Part shown: positions 24,587 through 32,229 of the stretch, piece after piece | How positions within the stretch are numbered: position 1 is the first letter of the stretch | Layout of the letters: each line of letters opens with the position of its first letter | Source: Actinomycetales bacterium | GTDB taxonomy: Bacteria; Actinomycetota; Actinomycetes; Actinomycetales; Microbacteriaceae | Assembly (NCBI GenBank): GCA_015655415.1 | Contig: JAATFB010000040.1 | Span: 1-48,029, forward strand | Reading direction: 5' to 3' | Length of the DNA stretch: 48,029 nucleotides | Notes under the pieces: model-generated | Databases searched by the model: none | What the model was told of the DNA's origin: nothing | What the model saw: only the letters and a program-made list of their open reading frames with translations | Made by a program: the position numbers and the translations under genes

Positions 24587-25165
24587 GTGCTGGAAGAGGA
24601 ATACGAGACGCGTCGCGTCCTGCCGCCGCACCTGCGCAAGCGGGAGCCGCCGGAACCGCCGTTCTCCTACCGCATCCGCGAGGCCCGGCCGGCCGATCTG
24701 CCGCACGTGCGCGAGATCTACAACTACTACGTGACCAACAGCATGGTCACCTTCGACGAGGACACGATGTCGTTGAAGGAGTGGCGCTCGAAGTACGCGT
24801 ACCTGCACAAGCTCGGGATGCCCTTCCTCGTCGCCGAGTCGCCGAGGGGCCAGATACTCGGCTACGCCCTGGTGACCCCGTGGAAGCAGAAGAAGGCGTA
24901 CCGGTTCACGGTGGAGGACTCCATCTACCTCGGCCAGGCGTCCACGGGCAAGGGGCTCGGCACCGCGCTCATGCGGGCACTGGTCGAGGCGTCGCGGCAG
25001 GCCGGGCTCAAGGAGATGATCGCGGTGATCGCCGACCAGGGTGCGGAGGGCTCCATCGCGCTGCACCGGTCGTTCGGTTTCAACGAGATCGGGCGCATGG
25101 GCAGGGTCGGCTTCAAGTTCGGCCGCTGGCTGGGCACCGTGCTGATGCAGAAGAGCCTCAAGTGA
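24587..25165 (+). CDS. GNAT acetyltransferase, phosphinothricin-acetyltransferase-like
   Basis: 192-aa N-acetyltransferase. After a 25-residue charged lead, YRIREARPADLPHVREIYNYYVTNSMVTFDEDTMSLKEW matches the PAT/Pat-like group (short-chain amine acetylation, e.g. of phosphinothricin or methionine sulfoximine). The acetyl-CoA loop is GQASTGKGLGTALMRALVEASRQAG (Q/RxxGxG/A-type), and SIALHRSFGFNEIGRMGRVGFKFGRWLGTVLMQKSL is the characteristic C-terminus. The actual amine acceptor is unknown. It ends in a converging arrangement with the ABC operon and shares the 25307-25333 hairpin. Confidence 0.85.
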   Translation: MLEEEYETRRVLPPHLRKREPPEPPFSYRIREARPADLPHVREIYNYYVTNSMVTFDEDTMSLKEWRSKYAYLHKLGMPFLVAESPRGQILGYALVTPWKQKKAYRFTVEDSIYLGQASTGKGLGTALMRALVEASRQAGLKEMIAVIADQGAEGSIALHRSFGFNEIGRMGRVGFKFGRWLGTVLMQKSLK

Positions 25166-25306
25166 GCCGGCGGATCCTGTGGGTTCACCCGAACGTCGTT
25201 ATCAATTCGTGACAATCACCGGCGCAGGCCGAGGGGTAGCCGTAGGGTGATGTCACCGTCATCGCGGGCCGCCCGGACGGGGGGTCGCACCGACGCTGTA
25301 CCAATC

Positions 25307-25333
25307 GGGGTCCGCCGGGATCCGGCGGACCCC
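25307..25333. terminator. Perfect 12-bp hairpin between converging genes
   Basis: GGGGTCCGCCGG-GAT-CCGGCGGACCCC, a 12-bp GC-rich stem with a 3-nt loop, lies between the GNAT stop (25165) and the ABC membrane-protein stop (25363). It can end transcription from either side. No U-tract. Confidence 0.75.
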
Positions 25334-25362
25334 GTCCAGCTTCCGGCGAGTTCGGCGGTGCA

Positions 25363-26130
25363 TCAGGTCCGCGACGGGGCCCTGCGCAGCACGAGGTAGC
25401 CGACGACCCCGGCGATCGAGGCGGGGACGAGGGCCCAGGCGATGACGCCGACGGCCCCCAGCTGCAGGAACGACCGGCCGACCGCCTCCCACGAACCGGT
25501 GAGAGTGGCGGTCACGACGAAGGCCGCGACGATCAGCACCACGAGGGCGCCGAGCACATAGAGCCCGTTGGCCCGCCATCGCACGAAGACGCTGCCGGCG
25601 AGCGCTCCCAGGGCGAAGCAGAACAGGAACAGCCCGAACGACGCGAACAGCCGCTGCCAGAGCGGTCCGGCGCCGACATACACGTTGCTGAACATGTGGG
25701 CGTTCATGCCGTACCCGTGCGTCCAGTCCTCCGCATAGGACAGGACTGTGCAGACGAGGGTGAGAAGCGCCCCCTGGATCGCGAACGCCAGCACCGTGCC
25801 GAGGTAGTAGTCGCGCCGGGTGGCGGTCATGCCCAGCGCGAAACGGAAGGTCAGGTTCATCGCCTGCACCGCGGCGACGCCGAAGTACACGTAGAGGTAG
25901 GCGGTGGCACCGGACCACTGGGTGTCGTCGAGCGGCTCGCGCGTCGACGCGTAAATCGAGATCCAGATGGCCAGGTTCACCAGGAAGATGAAGCCCACGA
26001 TGATCCAGGGCAGGACGAGCATCGTGAAGCGGTTCGCGAACTGCAGGCGCACGATGTTCCAGACGCGCCGTCCGGCGTCGGGGGTGCCGGAGCGGTCGGG
26101 GGAGACGGCGGGGAGGGCTGGGGAGCTCAT
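25363..26130 (-). CDS. ABC transporter membrane protein (ABC-2 like)
   Basis: 255-aa integral membrane protein from ATG 26130, with about six hydrophobic segments (from FTMLVLPWIIVGFIFLVNLAIWISIYA to GVIAWALVPASIAGVVGYLVL). It overlaps the ATPase stop by 4 bp and so is its permease subunit. The fold looks like the ABC-2 exporter type seen in YtrA-regulated, antibiotic- or envelope-stress-linked exporters (inference). No close substrate prediction is possible. The longer frame upstream is a shadow of the ATPase gene. Confidence 0.75.
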   Translation of the reverse strand: MSSPALPAVSPDRSGTPDAGRRVWNIVRLQFANRFTMLVLPWIIVGFIFLVNLAIWISIYASTREPLDDTQWSGATAYLYVYFGVAAVQAMNLTFRFALGMTATRRDYYLGTVLAFAIQGALLTLVCTVLSYAEDWTHGYGMNAHMFSNVYVGAGPLWQRLFASFGLFLFCFALGALAGSVFVRWRANGLYVLGALVVLIVAAFVVTATLTGSWEAVGRSFLQLGAVGVIAWALVPASIAGVVGYLVLRRAPSRT

Positions 26131-27038
26131 GACAGGACCTCCTGCTCGGCTGCGACGCGGGGGTCGGCGCTGGTCCTCCGCACGATGAGCTGTTGCAGTG
26201 AGACCGGCGCGAGCTCGAGGCCGCAGGCCTCGGCGTTGCGCCGCTCGTCGGGGCTCAGGCGCTCGACGGTGACGGACGCCAGGCCGCCGATGCCCTCCCT
26301 GTGCAGCACCCGACGGCCGGCGACGAACGCCTCGACGGCGCCGCGCGGGCCGACGACCGTGGTGGCGGCGTCGCGCGCCTGCTCGGCCGGCTCGTCCATG
26401 ACGATGCGCCCCCTGTCGATCACGACGACGTGCTCGAGCATGTTCGCGACCTCGTCGATCAGGTGGGTGGAGAGGACGATGGTGCGGGGGTGCTCGGCGT
26501 AGTCCGCGAGCAGACGGTCGTAGAACGTCTGGCGGGCGACGGCGTCCAGCCCCAGGTACGGCTCGTCGAAGAACGTGAGTGGTGCTCGGGCTGCGAGGCC
26601 GACGATGACGCCGACCGCTGAGAGCTGGCCGCGTGAGAGCCTCTTGAGCCGGCGCCCGACGGGAAGCTGGAAATCCTCGACGAGCTGCTCGGCGAGGTCG
26701 GCGTCCCAGTTCTCGTAGAACCACCCGCCGCAGGCGAGCACGTGCTTGGGCTTGAAGTCGTCCGGGTACTTCTGGCTCTCCTTGATGAAGGAGATCCGGG
26801 AGAGCACGTGGGCGTTCTCGATCGGCTGCTCCCCGAACACCCTGACCTGGCCGGAGGTGGGGAAATCCTGTCCGGTGATCGTCTGCATGAGCGTCGTCTT
26901 GCCGGCGCCGTTGCGGCCGAGCAGGCCGGTGATGGTGTCGGGGCGCACAGTGAGGCTCACGTCGTCGAGCGCGGCGAGGCTCCCGAATCGCTTGCTGAGG
27001 TGGTCGATCTCGACAACTGCGGCCGTCGTCTCGGTCAC
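26127..27038 (-). CDS. ABC transporter ATP-binding protein
   Basis: 303-aa ATPase. Walker A LLGRNGAGKTTLMQTI, a Q-loop region, ABC signature LSRGQ (slightly degenerate from LSGGQ), Walker B LTFFDEPYLGLD and the H-loop in VLSTHLIDEVAN are all present. A C-terminal extension of about 90 residues (GRIVMDEPAEQARDAATTVVGPRGAVEAF...) is typical of exporter ATPases such as the bacitracin and YtrB types. It overlaps both neighbours by 4 bp: GntR repressor upstream, membrane protein downstream. Confidence 0.9.
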   Translation of the reverse strand: MTETTAAVVEIDHLSKRFGSLAALDDVSLTVRPDTITGLLGRNGAGKTTLMQTITGQDFPTSGQVRVFGEQPIENAHVLSRISFIKESQKYPDDFKPKHVLACGGWFYENWDADLAEQLVEDFQLPVGRRLKRLSRGQLSAVGVIVGLAARAPLTFFDEPYLGLDAVARQTFYDRLLADYAEHPRTIVLSTHLIDEVANMLEHVVVIDRGRIVMDEPAEQARDAATTVVGPRGAVEAFVAGRRVLHREGIGGLASVTVERLSPDERRNAEACGLELAPVSLQQLIVRRTSADPRVAAEQEVLS

Positions 27039-27397
27039 GGTGCTTCTCCTTCTGTGGCGATGAGCTGTACGAGCTGCGCCGGCGAGATGCCGATCTTCCT
27101 CGCCTCCGCGATGAGGGGCAGCACGAAGTCGGCGTGGAAGCTGTCGCGCCTTCGCGACAGCAGTCGCTCACGGGCGCCGGAGGCCACGAACATGCCGATT
27201 CCGCGCTTCTTGTAGAGGATGCCGTCGTCGACCAGCAGCGCGACGCCCTTTCCGGCGGTCGCCGGGTTGATGCGATGGAAGGCGGCGAACTCGTTCGTGG
27301 ACGGCACCTGGCTCTCCTCCGGCAGGGCGCCGGAGATGATGTCGTTCTCGATCTGCTCCGCGATCTGCTGGAAGATCGGCTTGCCGTCGTCGATCAC
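27035..27397 (-). CDS. GntR-family transcriptional repressor, YtrA subfamily
   Basis: 120-aa regulator: winged helix PIFQQIAEQIENDIISGALPEESQVPSTNEFAAFHRINPATAGKGVALLVDDGILYKKRGIGMFV, then a short two-helix C-terminal dimerisation tail, the hallmark of YtrA. Start GTG 27397 follows AAGGAGG with a short 3-nt spacing; a 7-codon ORF (MNQQGGS, 27417-27394) overlaps the start through GTGA and may couple initiation. It leads the operon with ATPase and membrane protein, and a perfect inverted repeat covers its promoter, so autorepression is likely. YtrA repressors usually respond to cell-wall antibiotics; the ligand here is unknown. Confidence 0.92.
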   Translation of the reverse strand: MIDDGKPIFQQIAEQIENDIISGALPEESQVPSTNEFAAFHRINPATAGKGVALLVDDGILYKKRGIGMFVASGARERLLSRRRDSFHADFVLPLIAEARKIGISPAQLVQLIATEGEAP

Positions 27398-27403
27398 GAC
27401 CCT

Positions 27404-27441
27404 CCTTGTTGGTTCATTAGTAGAGTAATGAACCAACAAGG
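27404..27441 (-). promoter_or_regulatory. Perfect 16-bp inverted repeat: predicted YtrA operator over the promoter
   Basis: CCTTGTTGGTTCATTA (27404-27419), a 6-bp spacer and TAATGAACCAACAAGG (27426-27441) are exact inverted copies. The repeat covers the likely minus-strand -10 region (TACTCT/TACTAA) and ends within the AAGGAGG ribosome-binding site of the GntR gene. The AT-rich sequence stands out from its GC-rich setting. Operator for the adjacent GntR protein by position and symmetry. Confidence 0.85.
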
Positions 27442-27507
27442 CGATGTCAACGCCCCCCAATGACGAAGCGCTGGGGACGCGCCGCACCCTGGCCGTCGTC
27501 GAGGCGC

Positions 27508-28500
27508 TCAGAGTGCGTTCGCGTCTGGGCCGTGCTCGCCGACGGGGCCGTGGGACAACGCCGCCTCGACCTCGTCCCGGTGCGGCACGGATTCCGCCGA
27601 GCCGGGCCTCTGGACGGCGAGCGCCGCGGCGGCAGTCGCCCAGGCGATCCCATCGGCGACGGCCGCGCCGCCCACGAGACGTGAGACAAAGGCGCCCACG
27701 AAGGTGTCGCCCGCCGCCGTCGTGTCGATCGCCGTCACCCGGCGCGCGGGAAGACGCCCGGCCGGGACGCCGTCGGCGAACCAGGCGACTCCGTCCGCTC
27801 CGAGGGTCGCGACGACGAGGGGAACCCGCCGGCTGAGCCGGGAGCCGGACTCCGTCAGGCCGCCGCCGCCTCCCAGCTCGCCTATCTCCAGCTCGTTTCC
27901 GATGAGGATGTCGACACCGGCGGGCAGGCCCGCGGAGAGCGCGCCTATCGGCGCAGGGGTGAGAACGGTGGGCACACCCAGTCCGGAGGCGAAGCGGAGC
28001 GCCTCGGCCACGAGCCCCATGTCGAGCTCGCACTGTGTGACGAGGGCTGCGCTGCCGCCGATGCGCGTCCGCCACGCGTCCTCGAGCGAGGTCACCGCGT
28101 GGTTGGCGCCGGGCACGACGATGATCGAGTTCTCGCCGTCGCGGCTCACGGTGATGTGGGCCGTGCCCGTCGGCTCGGCGACGACGCGCAGCGATACGGC
28201 GTCGATGCCGTCCTCGTCGAGGAAGCGGCGCAGCCGGCGACCGAAGTCGTCGTCGCCCGTCGCTCCGAGGAGCTCGACGACGGCGCCGCTCCTGGCGAGC
28301 GCAACCGCCTGGTTGAGCCCCTTGCCGCCCGGGATCATCCGCACGCCGGAGCCGGTGACCGTCTCGCCGGGACGCGGCAGGTGGTCCGTGCCGACCACGA
28401 TGTCGAGGTTGGCGCTGCCGAGCACGGCCACGGGCGGCCGTGCCTCGCGGCGCCGGAGCCGGGACAGGAGCTCGTCGAGCCCGGAGGGGGTATGGGTCAT
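27508..28500 (-). CDS. PfkB-family sugar kinase, ribokinase-like
   Basis: 330-aa kinase that phosphorylates a sugar or nucleoside-like substrate with ATP. After an unusual 20-residue charged N-terminal extension comes the ribokinase core: VAVLGSANLDIVVGTDHLPRPGETVTG, substrate-binding GGKGLNQAVALARSGA (58-73; usual GGKGANQA), and the catalytic/anion-hole motif IDTTAAGDTFVGAF with Asp 264 as base. It faces amidase 28643-30097 across a divergent promoter with two LacI-type operator sites, so it belongs to the catabolic regulon. It would phosphorylate the sugar released by the cluster's hydrolases or taken up by the ABC importer (inference). It could be RbsK, but ribose is not proven. Confidence 0.87.
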   Translation of the reverse strand: MTHTPSGLDELLSRLRRREARPPVAVLGSANLDIVVGTDHLPRPGETVTGSGVRMIPGGKGLNQAVALARSGAVVELLGATGDDDFGRRLRRFLDEDGIDAVSLRVVAEPTGTAHITVSRDGENSIIVVPGANHAVTSLEDAWRTRIGGSAALVTQCELDMGLVAEALRFASGLGVPTVLTPAPIGALSAGLPAGVDILIGNELEIGELGGGGGLTESGSRLSRRVPLVVATLGADGVAWFADGVPAGRLPARRVTAIDTTAAGDTFVGAFVSRLVGGAAVADGIAWATAAAALAVQRPGSAESVPHRDEVEAALSHGPVGEHGPDANAL

Positions 28501-28515
28501 CGGGGACTCCGCTGT

Positions 28516-28529
28516 GGAAATGGATTGCC
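28516..28529. promoter_or_regulatory. LacI-family operator site 1 (12/14 match), ahead of the kinase gene
   Basis: GGAAATGGATTGCC matches the 14-bp palindrome GGCAATCGATTGCC in 12 positions, 16 bp upstream of the kinase start. Confidence 0.6.
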
Positions 28530-28630
28530 GGGCCTCATGCTAGCGCCCCGCACAGATCGCGCGCCTCTCCCACGGGCCTGTGGCCTCCGGCGGGTTGCGG
28601 GCTGTCCGCAGCCCGCAACCGCCCCGCGGC

Positions 28631-28636
28631 TACACT
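28631..28636 (+). promoter_or_regulatory. Predicted -10 element (TACACT) for amidase 1
   Basis: TACACT is 6 nt before ATG 28643; leaderless type. The operator-like site at 28651-28664 would lie just downstream of the transcription start. Confidence 0.5.
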
Positions 28637-28642
28637 GTGGCC

Positions 28643-30097
28643 ATGGATCGTGAAATCGATTGCCGTTCGCAGGACGCACCACTCTGGACGCTCTCCGCCG
28701 AGTCGCTCTCGGCACTGTACGACAGAGGCGAGATCTCACCCGTCGAGGCGACCGAGGACGTGTTGCGCCGCATCGAGGAGGTGGACGGCGCCGTGCACGC
28801 ATTCTTCACGGTGACCGCGGAGGTCGCGATGGCCGCGGCCCGCGCGTCCGAGGCCCGCCTGGTCCGGGGAGAGCGCCTCGGTCCGCTCGACGGCGTTCCG
28901 GTCTCCATCAAGGATCTCGAGAACACCGCGGGAATCCGCACCACCTATGGCTCGCCGGCGACGGCCGCACATGTTCCCGATGACGACGGCGCGGCCGCCG
29001 GGCGGCTGCGCGCGGCGGGAGCCGTGATCCTGGGCAAGACGGCGACGCCGGACTCCGGCTACAAGGACACCAGCGAGACACTGATCTTCCCCACGCCGGC
29101 GAACCCCTGGCGCACGGACCGCACGACGGGCGGCTCGTCCGGCGGGGCGGCTGCGGCCGTGGCGTCGGGCATGGGGCCGCTCGCCCACGGCTCCGACGGT
29201 GCCGGCTCCATCCGCATTCCCAGCGCGCTGTGCGGCATCGTCGGGCTCAAGCCCACGCTCGGACGCGTGCCGGTGTGGCCGCAGCCCTTCTACCGTGACA
29301 CCGTGGCGCACAACGGCCCGATCGCCCGCACGGTGGCGGACGTCGCGACGATGCTCGACGTGCTGGCCGGTCCCGATCCACGCGACCCGATGAGCCTCAT
29401 CGGGCCGGCGGCCGCCGGCTTCCGCCGGTCGCTGGAGGAGCCTCGACGGCGAGGGGTCGTGCGCCTCGGCGTGTCGATCGACCTCGGATACGGTGTCGTC
29501 GAGCCGCAGATCGCCTCCGCCACCCGCAGCGTCGTCGACGCCCTCTCCGCCGAGCCGGGCTGGAGAGCCGAGGATGTCGTTCCCGGCTGGGGCGACCCGG
29601 GGCCCGTGCAGGCCGACTGGTGGGCCGGTGAGTTCGGCGGCATCTTCGGTGACGTGCTCCGCGAGCACCCCGACTGGCTCGAGCCGCAGCTGAAGTCGCT
29701 CGTGGAGACGGGCCTGGCCCGAAGAGGCGGCGACTTCGATCACCGCCGGATGCGCGGTGCGCTGCACGACGCGCAGAGGCTGCTCTTCGAGCGAGTCGAC
29801 TACCTCGTCACTCCGACGATGCCGCTGGTGGCATGGGCGCACGGGACGTCGCCGTCCGCAATCGCAGGACGGGAGCTCCCGCAGGGCTCCTTCGGTCGCA
29901 ACTTCCTGCTGTTCCCCTTCAACCTCACCGGCAACCCGGCCGTGACCGTCCCGTGTGGTCTCTCCTCCGAGGGCCTGCCCATCGGGGTCCAGATAGTCGG
30001 CCGCCTCTACGACGACGCCGGGGTGCTCTCTGTCGCACGAGAGGTCGAGCGCCTGGCGTCGTTCCCTGGCACGCCGATCGACCCGGTGGTCGTCTAG
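28643..30097 (+). CDS. Amidase-signature family hydrolase (amidase 1)
   Basis: 484-aa cytoplasmic amidase with a Ser-cisSer-Lys triad. Lys 90 is in GVPVSIKDLENTAGIRTTYGS, the Gly/Ser-rich core is TTGGSSGGAAAAVASGMGPLAHGSDGAGSIRIPSALCG (cis-Ser 165/166, nucleophile Ser 189), then GLKPTLGRVP. The N-terminus (MDREIDCRSQDAPLWTLSAESLSALYDRGEISPVE) is normal for the family. An operator-like site overlaps its first codons. Substrate may be a small or acylated amide; GatA is excluded by context (no gatB/gatC). It shares motifs with the second amidase at 40889-42316, which it resembles only distantly. Confidence 0.9.
   Translation: MDREIDCRSQDAPLWTLSAESLSALYDRGEISPVEATEDVLRRIEEVDGAVHAFFTVTAEVAMAAARASEARLVRGERLGPLDGVPVSIKDLENTAGIRTTYGSPATAAHVPDDDGAAAGRLRAAGAVILGKTATPDSGYKDTSETLIFPTPANPWRTDRTTGGSSGGAAAAVASGMGPLAHGSDGAGSIRIPSALCGIVGLKPTLGRVPVWPQPFYRDTVAHNGPIARTVADVATMLDVLAGPDPRDPMSLIGPAAAGFRRSLEEPRRRGVVRLGVSIDLGYGVVEPQIASATRSVVDALSAEPGWRAEDVVPGWGDPGPVQADWWAGEFGGIFGDVLREHPDWLEPQLKSLVETGLARRGGDFDHRRMRGALHDAQRLLFERVDYLVTPTMPLVAWAHGTSPSAIAGRELPQGSFGRNFLLFPFNLTGNPAVTVPCGLSSEGLPIGVQIVGRLYDDAGVLSVAREVERLASFPGTPIDPVVV
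28651..28664. promoter_or_regulatory. LacI-family operator site 2 (12/14 match), over the amidase 1 start
   Basis: TGAAATCGATTGCC matches GGCAATCGATTGCC at 12 of 14 positions and sits within codons 3-8 of amidase 1, about +9 to +22 if the mRNA is leaderless. Confidence 0.6.
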
Positions 30098-30253
30098 TTG
30101 GCCGGATCGGCTCGAAGCGCCTCGGTCGCCACGGGGTGCGGTCCGATGCCCGGGGTCCGTCTTCGCGTGGCGCAGATGCACTCCGACCAGGACGGCCGTG
30201 CTCGGCCTGGCGCGGGTCCGTGAGCGCTGCCAGCACCACGGAGTCTCGTCCGC

Positions 30254-31273
30254 CTAGCCTCTGGATCGCGTCGAGTCGCGCACGATTAGGCGCGGCACCA
30301 GCGCGACGCGGGCGCCGGGCAGCCGGTCCTTCCGCTGCATGCGGACGCGCAGCAGCCGCAGCGCCTCCTCGGCCATCTGTGGCGTCGGCTGCTCGATCGA
30401 GGTGAGCGGCGGGATCACGTGCTCGGCGAATACGAGGTTGTCGAACCCGGTGACCTTGAGTCGGTCGGGCACCGCCACGCCGAGCTCGCGCGCGGCCTGC
30501 AGCACGCCGAAGGCGATGAGGTCGTCGGCGCAGACGATCGCATCCGGGATGTCCTCTCCCGAGAGCAGGCGCACGCCCGCGGCATGGCCGCTCTCCACCG
30601 AGTAGTCGCCCAGCACGAACCAGTCCTCGCGGGTGGCGACGCCGAGCCGCTTCGCGTGCCGGCGAAAGCCGTCGAGGCGGTCGCGCGTGGAGGAGTTGGT
30701 GAAGTCGGAGGTGACGAACGCGGCGGTGCGCACGCCGTTCGCCACCAGATGGGCCACCACCTGGCTCATGGCGTCGTCGTCGTCCACGCCGACCCAGTCG
30801 GTGTTCTCGACGTTGACCCGCCGGTCCAGCTGCACGAGAGGCGTCTGCGAGGCGGTCTCGGCGATCGCGGCGCGGCTGAGCTCGCCGTCCACCGGGCTGA
30901 CCACGATGCCGTCGACCTTGCGGTCGATGAGCAGGCGCAGGTAGCCCGCCTCGATCTCGGGGTCCTGCCTGGAGTCGCAGAGGAACAGCACTCGGCCTTC
31001 CTCGTGCAGGGCGCGTTCGATGCTGTCGACGAGCGCGGTGAAGAAGGGATTGAGAATGCTGGGCACCACCATGCCCACAGTGTCGGTCCGCTGGCGGCGC
31101 AGCGCCCGGGCGATGCTGTTCCCGGAGTAGCCGAGCTCCGCCGCGGCCCTGCGCACCGTCGCCTCGATGGCGGGCGTCACCGGTCGCGACTGAGACAGGA
31201 CGCGCGACACGGTCGACTTGGACACGCCAGCGAGCCTGGCGACGTCCGAGAGGGTGACGGAAGCCACGGCCAT
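30254..31273 (-). CDS. LacI-family transcriptional repressor of the catabolic cluster
   Basis: 339-aa regulator. The helix-turn-helix VTLSDVARLAGVSKSTVSRVLSQSRPVTPAIEATVRRAAAELGYSGNSIARALRRQRTDTVGMV is canonical and starts 5 residues after ATG 31273 (GGGAG upstream); the sugar-binding domain follows (VPSILNPFFTALVDSIERALHEEGRVLFLCDSRQDPE..., then DAIVCADDLIAFGVLQAARELGVAVPDRLKVTGFDN). It faces the ThuA-like operon across a region with a perfect operator (31436-31449). The hinge and HTH type fits operators with a central CG, as found here. The effector is presumably the imported compound. Confidence 0.93.
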   Translation of the reverse strand: MAVASVTLSDVARLAGVSKSTVSRVLSQSRPVTPAIEATVRRAAAELGYSGNSIARALRRQRTDTVGMVVPSILNPFFTALVDSIERALHEEGRVLFLCDSRQDPEIEAGYLRLLIDRKVDGIVVSPVDGELSRAAIAETASQTPLVQLDRRVNVENTDWVGVDDDDAMSQVVAHLVANGVRTAAFVTSDFTNSSTRDRLDGFRRHAKRLGVATREDWFVLGDYSVESGHAAGVRLLSGEDIPDAIVCADDLIAFGVLQAARELGVAVPDRLKVTGFDNLVFAEHVIPPLTSIEQPTPQMAEEALRLLRVRMQRKDRLPGARVALVPRLIVRDSTRSRG

Positions 31274-31435
31274 CTGCTCCCTTCGGTCATCGAGCACCGC
31301 TCGTCGTGTATCTGGAGCTTATCTCGGCAATCGTTCCTACGGGCGTGGTGCGGTGTTCGCCCCTTCGTAACAGCGCGGAAACGGGGGCTTCGCCGCCCGG
31401 AAACATGCCCTGGATACCTTCGGCTGCAGTCCAAG

Positions 31436-31449
31436 GGCAATCGATTGCC
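31436..31449. promoter_or_regulatory. LacI-family operator site 3, perfect palindrome
   Basis: GGCAATCGATTGCC, a perfect 14-bp palindrome with a central CG, lies between the divergent lacI and ThuA-like genes, 28 bp before the latter's GTG. Confidence 0.85.
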
Positions 31450-31476
31450 GAGCAAGATCTACCGAGGGAAAGACAC

Positions 31477-32229
31477 GTGGCGCGAATCCTCATCGCCGGC
31501 GAGAGCTGGATCACGACGAGCACCCATATCAAGGGAGTCGACGAGTTCACCGTCCACTCGTACACCGAGGGCGTGCGGCAGCTGAAGGAGGCGCTGGAGG
31601 GCGGCGGCCACCTCGTGACGCACCTGCCGGCCCATCGAGTTCCCGTGAGCTTCCCGTCCACACGCGACGAGCTCGCGGCCTACGACATCGTGGTCCTCTC
31701 TGACATCGGGGCGAACTCGCTGCAGCTCGCCCCCGACGTCTTCGAGCGCGCCCGCCGGGGGGCCGATCGCATCGGGGGGCTCGCCGCCTGGGTTGCGGAG
31801 GGCGGCTCGTTGCTCATGATCGGCGGCTACCTGTCGTTCTCGGGATTCCAAGCGCGTGCCGCGTTCGCCCGCACCGCCATCGCCGAGGTGCTCCCCGTCG
31901 GCATCATCGACGCCGACGATCGCGTCGAGCGTCCCGCCGGCGTCCTGCCCACTGTCATGGAGCCAGAGCACCCTGCGCTCGGCGGCGCGGGAACGAGCTG
32001 GCCGCACCTGCTCGGCTACAACAAGACCACCCGCAAACCCGGTGCGCTCGAGCTTGCGCGTGTGGGAGAGGATCCCCTCGTCGTCGTCGGCGAGCACGGC
32101 AAGGGCCGCACCGCGGTGTTCACCAGTGACTGCTCGCCGCACTGGGCTCCGCCGGAGTTCTGCGACGAGTGGCCGGGCTACGCCAGGCTCTTCAACGGGC
32201 TGGCCGGCTGGCTGGCACCGCGCCCGTGA
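31477..32229 (+). CDS. ThuA/STM3548-like protein with a class I glutamine-amidotransferase-like fold
   Basis: 250-aa cytoplasmic protein from GTG 31477 (GAGGGAAAG upstream). It begins ARILIAGESWITTSTHIKGVDEFTVHSYTEGVRQLKEALEGGGH and contains YDIVVLSDIGANSLQL, AAWVAEGGSLLMIGGYLSFSGFQARAAF and GEDPLVVVGEHGKGRTAVFTSDCSPHWAPPEF. This pattern matches the COG5426/STM3548 group, flavodoxin-like GATase-fold proteins related to ThuA; the catalytic Cys of true amidotransferases is not evident (GGYLSFSG at the elbow). Its biochemical role is unknown. First gene of a four-gene operon (4-bp overlap with the TenA-like gene) controlled by operator 3. Confidence 0.75.
   Translation: MARILIAGESWITTSTHIKGVDEFTVHSYTEGVRQLKEALEGGGHLVTHLPAHRVPVSFPSTRDELAAYDIVVLSDIGANSLQLAPDVFERARRGADRIGGLAAWVAEGGSLLMIGGYLSFSGFQARAAFARTAIAEVLPVGIIDADDRVERPAGVLPTVMEPEHPALGGAGTSWPHLLGYNKTTRKPGALELARVGEDPLVVVGEHGKGRTAVFTSDCSPHWAPPEFCDEWPGYARLFNGLAGWLAPRP

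Noticed and set aside
25250-25399. Possible 49-codon ORF (MSPSSRAAR...) between the GNAT and ABC genes
   Set aside because: It runs through the 12-bp terminator hairpin and into the antisense strand of the ABC membrane gene, and the TAGGGT box is too close to its ATG.
30098-30253. 156-bp gap between amidase 1 and lacI stop
   Set aside because: No convincing hairpin, ORF or operator could be seen in it.
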